Below are positions 1-7,473 of a stretch of DNA of 15,138 nucleotides, one piece after another. Each line of letters starts with the position of its first letter. The first letter of the stretch is position 1. Under the pieces are notes generated by a model. The model was not told where the DNA came from. It worked only from the letters and a program-made list of their open reading frames with translations, and did not search any database. The position numbers and the translations under genes are program-made. This DNA is from Chalciporus piperatus (lineage: Eukaryota; Basidiomycota; Agaricomycetes; Boletales; Boletaceae), in contig JBBPTG010000414.1 in assembly GCA_038093975.1 (NCBI GenBank), forward strand, positions 1 through 15,138. The letters are read 5' to 3'.

Positions 1-398
1 CCATGGGAAATTTCTATCACAAGTTGCTTCTTTTACGCAACGGGTTCCAGCATTTCTACAGATTCGCATGCCAATGGCAGTGAGATGGCAACAAGGTCCT
101 TGCGTTGTCTTAGTAAGAGTCTTAGTGTTCTCGTAAACTCGTGCGGCAAAATGCGAATCACTGGTTCGGCGCAAGTTCGGCGCAAAGAGTGTTGAACACA
201 GCAAGTTCACAACTTCCCCCCCACCCCCCCAGAGTCTCACTCGACTACTACGTGAACCTCGTACTAGCATCTCTAACCCGCCGGGTGCACACGCATAGGA
301 ACAACCTCTCCGAAACGAGCACCAAGTTCGGTACGTTGACGAACTGCTTTGTCCAGAGTCCGACATCGAGATCAGGCGCTCGCCGGACAAAGCTCACA
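1..398. other. Upstream region of paralog copy 1, no gene seen
   Basis: I see no convincing gene here. From about 113 onward the sequence is homologous to 1843-2142 upstream of copy 2: shared blocks include the CTCGTAAACTCGTG stretch, GCAAAATGCGAAT and CAGCAAGTTCACA. The duplication therefore includes 5' flanking and probable promoter DNA. A C-rich run (about 217-231) has no counterpart in copy 2. The open frame at 141-437 crosses the predicted exon 1 donor and I do not regard it as a gene. Confidence 0.6.
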
Positions 399-1674
399 AT
401 GGACTTTCACAATAATTATTACGGAGCGACGCGGTGAGCAATGATTAGTCCTTTCATATTTCCAAGGGACATCTACAACATTTAACAGTTCCAATCCTCC
501 CCCACCTTACACCACTGGTCCATCTGCTGGGTTACCTCAGTTCAGCGGCCGTCTCACTTACGTACCGACAGCGCCAGCCTCACCGTCAGTGTGCGTACCT
601 ATTAATACTGTACACCCAATCGATCTGATATATTATCATACAGCCGCTTCGCTAGCGAACCAGGGGAGTCAAAGACAAAAGGATGGACGGGATCGAAGAT
701 TGCAATCGTGACATTCGCGTTCACTGTGGCACTCTGCTTGCTTTCATTGCCAGTGACGTCCTGCAATGATCCTCTCGATCCCGCTGTACGGGATCGCATC
801 CGGGAGGAATGGAGCAAGGAAGTTCTTGTGCGCGACAGGTGGGTAGCCAAGTGGGAAGATGAGAAGGCCCGATGGAATCAAGAAGAAGCGGAGCACGCGA
901 ACCGTCTCCGTCAATGGCAGTACGAGCGTATTCAACACCAACAGGAGATAAAGGACCGGGCTGCTCGCGAGGAGTATGAACGCACACGACTCAACTTGTT
1001 CTGGGGCCGTGTAGGGGCACACCAATGCACAACGTATGGAACAAGGGAGTACACAGCGATCTTGATGAATCTTCCTGTATACTGGGAACACCGCGTGGAA
1101 GCATGCAAGACCACACCTCTCGAAGTCCATGGGGTCTCATATCTGCCAAAGAGCTGTGAGGATAAGGTATGTTGTACGTTAGTGGTCGTTCGGGTGGTTG
1201 ATACGGCGGCGTTAGGGCCCTGGCATTGTCGTCGGTCGATGGGAAATCAATCAAAATGAACCGGACTGTGCACCAGAGTGGAACTGGTACAAGGATAAGG
1301 AAAGTCCCTCCTACATCCGTTCCTCTCTATCTCACCTAAGCCATATTGACACTCTGCAGGGGTGTACGTCACCTGGATCTGGTAAGAGGGTAAGTTGTCG
1401 ACAGGGAGGTTTTGCGTGTTCTTATTTTTTCCCCGCGTGACGTTAGCGTATTGAGCATTACCTGGAAAACCTTCCAAAGGGAGGAGACTGGCGGGAGTTT
1501 TGCGCTACCACACCAGCTTATTTCCTCGGAATGGAGTTTTCAGGTGCACAGGAATGCTTCCAATGGGTGTGTTCAATTTGCTTTCTTTCGTCGAACGAGG
1601 CCTGATTATATGTTTATCCCCAGAACTACGGCACCTACGGTCATTGGGAAATTGAGGACTTTAACTGCCGGTGA
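399..1674 (+). pseudogene. Paralog copy 1: coiled-coil, cysteine-rich membrane protein gene, frameshifted
   Basis: Predicted exons are 399-433, 489-1166, 1216-1299, 1360-1389, 1447-1566 and 1624-1674 (TGA). I do not know the function; it resembles an uncharacterised family common in Agaricomycetes. In order it encodes a short proline-rich N-terminus, one membrane segment (VTFAFTVALCLLSLPV), a single coiled-coil block rich in E, K, R and W, and a cysteine-rich C-terminus that is a two-fold repeat. Introns after 433, 1166, 1389 and 1566 have GT...AG ends; the one at 1300-1359 begins GA. Relative to copy 2, five extra bases near 605-614 shift the frame, and translation from ATG 399 stops at 709-711 before the membrane segment is read correctly. 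All later exons stay open in the family frame, so the lesion looks recent. An unrecognised splice event or assembly error could also explain it. Confidence 0.75.
1300..1359 (+). other. Predicted non-canonical GA-AG intron (copy 1)
   Basis: The exons either side join in phase 0, giving YKDK then GCTSPGSG, only if the intervening 60 nt begin GAAAGT and end CTGCAG. GAAAGT is the usual GTAAGT with T changed to A at +2. The nearest GT (1304) is in the wrong phase and leads to a stop. Retaining all 60 nt keeps the frame open and adds 20 residues, so retention is a real alternative in this copy. Confidence 0.6.
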
Positions 1675-2142
1675 AAGGATTGTCCATGAATGTCATGCGT
1701 TCGAGTTGTACGAGTCTTTGTGGTCCAGCATGTATTCTCTTGATATCGGTACACGTTGCGAGTCGTCTTGTTACACGTCCTGCGGAGTCGCCGCGTCCAG
1801 ATCTGCTTCCAAGTCAACTTCCTTTTTGGATATATAACCTAGTAGTAGGAGTCCTAGTGTCTCGTAAACTCGTGGGGCAAAATGCGAATGATGTGCATGA
1901 GGCCTTGAAGCTTCGGCGCAAAACCACAGCAAGTTCACAGCTTCCAAGGCAACCCTAGAGTCACACTCAACTTCTCTGTGAACCTCGCAATCCACTGCCC
2001 TGGGTGCTCACGCATAGTCACTAGTAAACCAGCTGAACAACCTGTTCGAAACTTAACCAGCATCAAGCTCGGTAAGTTAACGATTCGATCCATCTAGGTT
2101 CTGACACTGGCATCGAGGTTAGGCACTCGGACAAAGTTCAAG
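1675..2142. other. Spacer and 5' flank of paralog copy 2
   Basis: Positions 1675-1842 lie between the copies and I see no gene there. They end in an AT-rich stretch with a TATA-like ATATATAA at about 1830-1837. From 1843 to 2142 the sequence aligns with 113-398 and is the duplicated upstream region of copy 2. The short open frames at 1412-1958 run across predicted introns of copy 1 and look fortuitous. Confidence 0.55.
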
Positions 2143-3257
2143 ATGGACATTCACAATAACTACGGAGCGACGCGGTGAGCAACAATTCGTCCTTTCATGT
2201 TTCTAAGGGATATCTACAACATCGAATAGTTCTGGCAATCCTCCCCCACCTTACACCGCTGGTCCATCTGCTGGGTTACCTCAGTTCATTGACCGTCTCA
2301 CTTACGTACCGGTGGCGACAGCGCCAGCCTTACCGTCAGTGTGCGTACCTATGAATATACCCAATCGATCTGATATATTATCATACAGCCGCTTCGCTAG
2401 CGAACCAAGGGAGCCAAAGACAAAAGGATGGACGGGATCGAAAATGTTCACTGCAATCGTGACATTCGCATTCACTGTAGCACTCTGCCTGCTTTCGTTG
2501 CCAGTGACGTCTTGCAATGATCCTCTCGATCCCGCTGTGCGGGATCGCATCCGGGAGGAATGGAGCAAGGAAGTTATTGTGCGCGACAGGTGGGTAGCCA
2601 AGTGGGAAGATGAGAAGGCCCGATGGAAGCAAGAAGAAGCGGAGCACGCGAACCGTCTCCGTCAATGGCAGTACGAGCGTATTCAACACCAACAGGAGAT
2701 AAAGGACCGGGCTGCTCGCGTAGCCAAGTGGGAAGGCGAGAAGGCACAATGGAAGCAAGATGAAGCGGAGCACGCGGAACTTGTCCGCGAATGGGAGTAC
2801 GAGCGTATTCAACACCAACGGGAACTAAAGGACCGGGCTGCTCGCGAGGAGGATGAACGCATACGACTCAACTTGTTCTGGGGCAGTGTGCAGACAAACC
2901 AATGCACAACGTACGGAACAATGGAGTACACAGCTACGCTCATGAACCTACCCGCGGCTTGGGAGCGCGGCATTGAGACTTGCAAGGCCACCCCGCTCGA
3001 GCTGCATGGAATCTCTTATTTCCCACACGGCTGCGAAGACTATGTGCGCCGCGTTTTCTGGTTATCCCGCGGATGACTGACGCCACAATAGGGCTCCGGG
3101 CTCATAATCGGTCGATGGTTGATAAATCAACAGGAACCGTACTGCACGACGTTCTGGGAAGCATATAAAGACAAGGAAAGTACTTCCAAAGCTGTCTCTC
3201 GGGCGCGCATGTTGACGACCCTCGCAGGGATGCACGTCACCGGGTTCTGGAATGAGG
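2143..3257 (+). CDS. Paralog copy 2: coiled-coil, cysteine-rich membrane protein, 3'-truncated
   Basis: Predicted exons are 2143-2174, 2230-3043, 3092-3175 and 3228-3257; the last one or two exons of the family are missing. The start MDIHNNYGATR is chosen because copy 1 has the same short first exon, and both continue through a 55-nt intron into a proline/tyrosine-rich segment. Residues about 85-107 form one hydrophobic membrane span, followed by a charged coiled coil with two tandem 42-residue blocks (133-174 and 175-216), then a domain with CTTYGTMEYTA, a conserved CED and GCTSPGSG. Function is unknown; topology suggests a single-pass protein with the coiled coil and cysteine domain on one side. 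Exon 2 is fully open, unlike copy 1. The intron at 3176-3227 begins GA. If the intron at 3044-3091 is retained, the protein stops at 3074-3076. It may be a decaying or partial gene. Confidence 0.7.
2594..2845 (+). repeat. Two tandem 126-bp units encoding 42-residue coiled-coil blocks
   Basis: Units are 2594-2719 and 2720-2845, each starting VAKWE and ending KDRAAR, with about ten amino-acid differences between them. Copy 1 has only one such block. Forty-two residues is exactly six heptads, so the added block keeps the coiled-coil register as well as the reading frame. Confidence 0.9.
3176..3227 (+). other. Predicted non-canonical GA-AG intron (copy 2)
   Basis: This is the same position as the copy 1 intron 1300-1359: KDK, then GAAAGT at the donor and CGCAG at the acceptor, then GCTSPGSG. 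Both copies also share a TTGAC branch-like motif shortly before the acceptor. Here the length is 52 nt, so retention would shift the frame. Confidence 0.6.
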
Positions 3258-3554
3258 GTAAGTGCCGACCATTTTTCTGACGGATATACCATAAGTATGG
3301 AAAGCCGGACAACCGTGCTCTTTCGGATCACAAAATTTGTCACGTGGACTTACGAATTAGGATATATGTATGAGCAGACCTCGGACACCTGTACTGAGAA
3401 TTTCTCAGTTATAGTTTTTATTAATGTAGGCGCTCGGCAATCGGATACAACGAAGTACAAAACATGGGATGACAATGATGACAACGATGGTAGTTAGCGG
3501 AGCGGCTTAGTTCAAGGAGCATGAAGTATCAAGATGAAGGGAAGTCGAGGCCTA
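3258..3554. other. Intergenic region between convergent genes
   Basis: The segment starts with a good donor (GTAAGT) that would begin the next intron of paralog copy 2, but I find no counterpart of the following copy 1 exon (RIEHYLENLP). No other gene is supported. The right part should hold the 3' untranslated region of the minus-strand alpha-kinase gene, whose stop is at 3555-3557. Confidence 0.5.
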
Positions 3555-6360
3555 CTACATTGCCACATCACCAGTGACTCCCTGGGTGGCTTTGACCACA
3601 GCGCTCTCGAATTCAGCAAGTTTGAATCCCGGCCACTTGCAATACCTGTTGCAAACATGTTGGTTCTCGAACTCTGTCACTCCCCGTTCCAAGTTTCCCT
3701 CACAGAAAATATTGGCGCCTTCCCCGACGGAGCTATATAACAATGAACTGTGTTAGTTTGACATGGTGAAGATACCGACAGGCGCTCATGGATGAGTCAG
3801 AATCTGTGGATCTGTCAGAAGAGAGGTGCTGCCTAATGATCATGGAGTTAGTAATATGTAAGAAAGACGACTGTATTAACATTACCTTGATAGTCTGAAA
3901 TATACGCCAAGCGACTGGTCTTCAGATACTGAACGTGCTGCGTGAAGGCCAAGAACTCAGCCACATTATAACCGGGCTGGTCAGGTTGTAGGAGGGGGAG
4001 ACATCTTCCGTTGTGGATGAACTTGACGAAAGATTCAGGGTCTGGGATCAACTCTTCGACGAGGTAAGCGATGCGAGAGTTTGCCTTGCGGCTGGCTGAT
4101 TTGGGCCCACCACCACCTGAAGTGGTGGGATAGGTGACAGCAAGGCCGGCATCGACAAAGCGTAAGCGGGGAATGTTGAAGCTCGGTGGTTGGGTGCTCG
4201 TAGCAAGTGCGCGGTCAATGAAGGCGTAAGTCATGCTCAATAGGGCCTTTGCCCAGTACAGCACGTTCGCCTCACGAAAGACCTTGTCGAGCTCATCAGC
4301 AATCAAGTAGCGGGGAAATGGTGGTTTGGCCTCTGGATTTTGGCTCCGGATGTATGGTCGCTTTGCCACAACGGTCTGGCAAGGTTGCGAGCCAAGGCCA
4401 GAAGGGCGAAGAGATGAAAGGATGAGTTGCGCAGGTTGGGCCGTTTTGAAAGCGCCCACCCCAATGAGTGCCTTAGCGTTCAGATCGACTCTGATTTGAC
4501 CAGGTAATAGGTTCGATGACGTCATGTCAAACGAGCGATGTTCGGGTTTCACGATGTCCGCGAAAGGCACAGTGGGGATTGGATGAAAATCGATTAGGTG
4601 AGTGGTCTGTTTCAAGACTTGAACTACTATCAGCAATCTCACGACAGCTAACTCAAGAAATCACTTACTTTCATTCACATCTAGCACTGCACCACCCCCA
4701 GATTTCAAAGCTTCTTTAATATCCTTCTGATTTGGGGAAGGAACATCAAGGGGAGGAGCTGACCGCTTCGAAGGCGGCGACTTGGTTGTGATGCTCGATA
4801 CACTTGCTGAGTGTTGATGCGAGCGCTTAGACGACAGTAAATTGATAGGTACAGCCTAGTTAATCATTAGTAAGTCCTACTTAATGAGCGCGTGAGTCAT
4901 TACCTTAGAGATGTTGTTGGTAAGTGAACGGTCTGACTGTTCTGGAAAAAAGAGCCGGTTAGAAGTAGATTTGGGTGTAAGGCCGAGGTCGGGCTCTGGG
5001 GAGGCTTCACGATCCTGGATAGAAGGTCCTGACGTGCGAAAGGATGGACCAGGAGAAGGCGAGCGTGTACGGAAGGACAGCCCAGGGGCAGGCGAGTGTG
5101 TACGAAAGGATGGACCAGGAGAAGGTGAACGTGTATGGAAGGACAGTCCAGGGGTACGCGAGCGTGTACGAATGGATGGACCAGGGCTAGGCGAGCGTAG
5201 ACGTGAGGTGGGCTCATGTGCGATGCTGCTCTGAGTCAGTGGTTCCTCCTTCAAGGCTTCGTACTCTAACCATTGAGCTTGCGGAACAATGACATTGAGA
5301 GAGCAAATCCGGGTCTTGAAGGTTGGTCCCTTTGCGCCCTTCTGGTTGCTCTGATGGAGGCAACTGTTGTAAAAGTAAGGGAGAGTGGGTTCAGAATACT
5401 TGGCGAGGTCCACCCATGCTTCGTCGCGCACAATAAATTCCTGGGTTCGCCAAGAAAACTGGGGGCAGAAGGAACGAATGCACGGAATGATGGTGTTGAG
5501 GGCGAGGGCCCTGAGCCTCGGCGCGGTCAGACGAGCATCAACATCCTTGACCCCTTCGCATATGTTCTATGATTTGCCTCAGCATCATTAACGATATAAG
5601 TTATGTGAGCACTTACACCAAATGAAGTACCACGCAAGCGACCTCGCTTACCACTTTCATGTAAGGCACCAATCGACAACGTAATTGTTTCTGCAGGCGG
5701 GAAGGCATAATTACGACGCGCCATCTGGTCATGCACGAGGGGATACAGCAAGTGGTTGACATTATATCCCATAGCGTTGGATGGAATAGCTGCGCGTGGA
5801 TTATGGGGGACCACTGGTTGATCGTCAGGTGGCTGCCACGCAGCCGAGGGAACTCTAACATCAGGACGTCGGCTCCGTTCTGCAACAGGTGGAGGTGGTG
5901 GCGGCATAGCAAGGGCGTCACGAGAGGGATCCGCTAGCTCTCGGTTGATTGGAACAATTGGTGGTGGATCAATGGTTCCTTCAACAACAGTGAGCAGATA
6001 GTAATGAGAGTAAAGGTGCTATTACCTCGAGAGTAAGCAGCATTTATGGAACGTTGCACGGCATCCGCGTGAGGAGCAAGGGCGTCTAGGAAATAACTTG
6101 AATAAGTGATTGGACGAAGGGAGTTGAAGTCAAGTGTGATTACCTCGAGTGAATGTAATGGTGCCAGATTGACCTTGATAGCGGCGGTAGCACGAAGCAC
6201 AAACATGTCGTCCAGACTTGCCGTTCTTCCTGCCAACGTAAACATACGGCTGACCCTTGCGCACAACAGCCTGGCAGGACGTGCGCTGACAGACGCTGTC
6301 CCGTTCAGCCACTGGATCTCTGGTAAATTCAGAGACGAGGACCGGGTCGAAATTTGGCAT
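3555..6360 (-). CDS. Alpha-type (MHCK/EF2K-like) protein kinase, 813 aa, 8 exons
   Basis: Predicted exons, in transcript order: 6360-6144, 6085-6026, 5978-5617, 5566-4904, 4855-4669, 4617-3886, 3832-3790, 3732-3555. They total 2442 nt, and all phases match. Alpha-kinases are atypical Ser/Thr kinases; the substrate is unknown. N-terminal CQRTSC (C24, C29) and CASC (C54, C57) suggest a small zinc-binding module. Residues 338-392 are five 11-residue SPSPGPSFRTR-like repeats. The kinase core is in exon 6: GVGAFKTA (549-556), VVAKRPY (probable ATP-binding lysine 582), EANVLYWAK, RFVDAGLA, AYLVEE, EFLAFTQH and SDYQG. Exon 7 gives LTDPQI (746-751). Exon 8 gives the glycine-rich GEGANIF and the zinc-site HVCNRYC (780-786). 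The exon 6 acceptor could also be 6 nt earlier. Intron 7 starts AT, and without splicing the protein ends at residue 755, before the zinc site. Start MPNFDP is preferred; a longer 5' fusion needs a 109-nt intron. Confidence 0.85.
3733..3789 (-). other. Alpha-kinase intron 7 with AT in place of the GT donor
   Basis: On the minus strand the exon ends with the codons for LTH plus CC, and the intron reads ATGAGCGCC...TATATAG over 57 nt. Joining CC to the C that starts the next exon restores phase 2 and the continuous family motif LTDPQILTHP-SVGEGANIF. ATGAGC is a typical GTGAGC donor with G changed to A at +1. No GT occurs earlier in the 43-nt exon. Retention gives TGA directly after the proline. 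Confidence 0.7.
5030..5194 (-). repeat. Five 33-bp minisatellite units inside the alpha-kinase gene
   Basis: On the minus strand five consecutive 11-residue units read SPSPGPSIRTR, SRTPGLSFHTR, SPSPGPSFRTH, SPAPGLSFRTR and SPSPGPSFRTS. Units alternate GPS and GLS, giving a 22-residue higher-order period. The tract lies in the linker between the N-terminal region and the kinase domain, is rich in Ser-Pro and Arg-Thr, and is probably disordered. Confidence 0.9.
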
Positions 6361-6459
6361 CGGAGGGCAAAATAGCGAGGGTGGGTGTAGTCAGTGATAG
6401 AAATCGTAGCGGGAGGGCCCTTAAGTACCTTGCATGACTGCAAAGATGGCCACCAACGC

Positions 6460-7050
6460 TCAGCAAAAATGTAGAATACCCAAACTTGAAGAGTCGTTGA
6501 TAGACATGAGGATGGCGCTGATAAACACGAAGACGACGTTGAGGGCAATGAAACACCTTGAAACCACCCATCGTGGGACCTTCAAACATCTCAGAATTCG
6601 GGCGGCCGCAGAGTGAAAAACATAAGGAAGAGGGTTACCTTGAATTGTGATGCAATGCGCTCGATCCAAGTTTGCAGGCTGCAAAGTAATTCTATCAGTG
6701 GAACATTCAAAGAATACAATGGACTGACTCACTGAAGTGGAAGGTTGTCCACCAGAGTCAGACACCTTCGAGAGCTGCAGGCGAAACAAGGAAGACATGA
6801 AGAGACTCTGAACCTGAAGGTTAAGAGGATGCACGGTCAGGCATGGCACCTCATGTCAGGAAACTTACGTTAAAGTGAAATGGGAAAGTCCCGCAGTCCG
6901 GAACTTGATGAAGCGCAGCCAAGAAGTGAAGCGAAGTGGATCCGTCTCAGCATCACAATCGGAAACTTGAATGCACCAGTAAGGGGCTTCAAGTTTTGAG
7001 GAAGCCAAACGTGTCCCCGGCGAGGAGGTGCGTCTTCTGATAAGCCATGC
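6460..7050 (-). CDS. Possible spliced gene of unknown function (doubtful)
   Basis: Several minus-strand segments flanked by good splice sites can be joined in phase: 7050-6869, 6813-6733, 6678-6639, and a last segment beginning at 6589 or 6579. The first contains KLEAPYWCIQVSDCDAET and the third HLQTWIERIASQF, which look like genuine protein. I recognise no domain. In the last segment all three frames are open, and the choice of acceptor gives either a hydrophobic tail ending at 6460 or a Cys/His/Arg-rich tail ending near 6429. That second tail could splice in phase into the alpha-kinase at 6319 through a 109-nt intron. No convincing start codon was found. It may be a separate gene, extra 5' exons of the kinase, or noncoding. 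Confidence 0.3.
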
Positions 7051-7074
7051 CTGTTCAGTCGTCAGGTAGGACAC

Positions 7075-7473
7075 TTACTGTTCCAGATTTATGGCTGTCG
7101 CTGGCATGCCAAGACAGCACCGTGACCGGTTGACCCTTATGGCACAGTGATGCTGTCATGCTTGAAGCGAGAGCACGCTTAGTATGGCACGCTGCCACAG
7201 GGTCTGCTCAGTACATGGAATGTTCCCAAACGGCAACCATTGAACCAACCTGCAGTACGCAGCACGTCTCTTCCATTCTGGTGAACACCCAGAGGCCGCG
7301 GCCTGAGATCACCTACCAACAAGGCATGTCTGCCCCAAAGATCTGAGCTGGCACGGCCACCAACCTGCCTCATTACGCCCTATAACTAGCCATTCCAACA
7401 GTGCCGGCCAACTCAAGACGTCTGACCTTGTCTCAATCCCTTCGTCTCACCCACTCGTTTCATTTCTACTCAA
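7075..7473 (+). promoter_or_regulatory. Upstream region of the integrase gene
   Basis: No gene is supported here. The last 50 bases before the start codon are strongly pyrimidine-rich (TCTCAATCCCTTCGTCTCAC and following), as is common at transcription starts of basidiomycete genes. A canonical TATA box is not evident. The short open frame at 7158-7346 has no recognisable features. Confidence 0.4.

Larger units (their letters stand above)
113..1674 (+). repeat. Tandem segmental duplication, unit 1
   Basis: This unit is repeated once as unit 2 (1843-3257), offset by about 1.73 kb. Homology covers about 290 bp of 5' flank, exon 1, intron 1 (55 nt in both), exon 2 and the next two introns and exons. 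Noncoding and coding parts are both clearly alignable, so the duplication is fairly young. Unit 1 extends further at its 3' end than unit 2, having two terminal exons that I cannot find downstream of unit 2. Confidence 0.85.
1843..3257 (+). repeat. Tandem segmental duplication, unit 2
   Basis: Second copy of the segment at 113-1674. It differs by in-frame 6-nt indels (near 2309 and 2445), by lacking the 5 nt that break copy 1, and by an extra 126-bp block inside exon 2. Recognisable homology ends at about 3257, at the donor GTAAGT of the fourth intron; the following sequence is unlike copy 1. Confidence 0.85.

Noticed and set aside
708..1259. A separate 183-aa gene starting with GTG inside copy 1
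   Set aside because: GTG starts are not expected in fungal nuclear genes, and the frame runs through the predicted intron at 1167-1215. It is the exon 2 body downstream of the frameshift.
3534..3756. Plus-strand small genes overlapping the kinase 3' end
   Set aside because: The minus-strand reading encodes the conserved zinc-site end of the alpha-kinase, which explains the open frames opposite it.
4911..5591. Plus-strand open frames rich in G, E and R repeats
   Set aside because: They are antisense to alpha-kinase exon 4, including its 33-bp repeats, and have no splice or start support.
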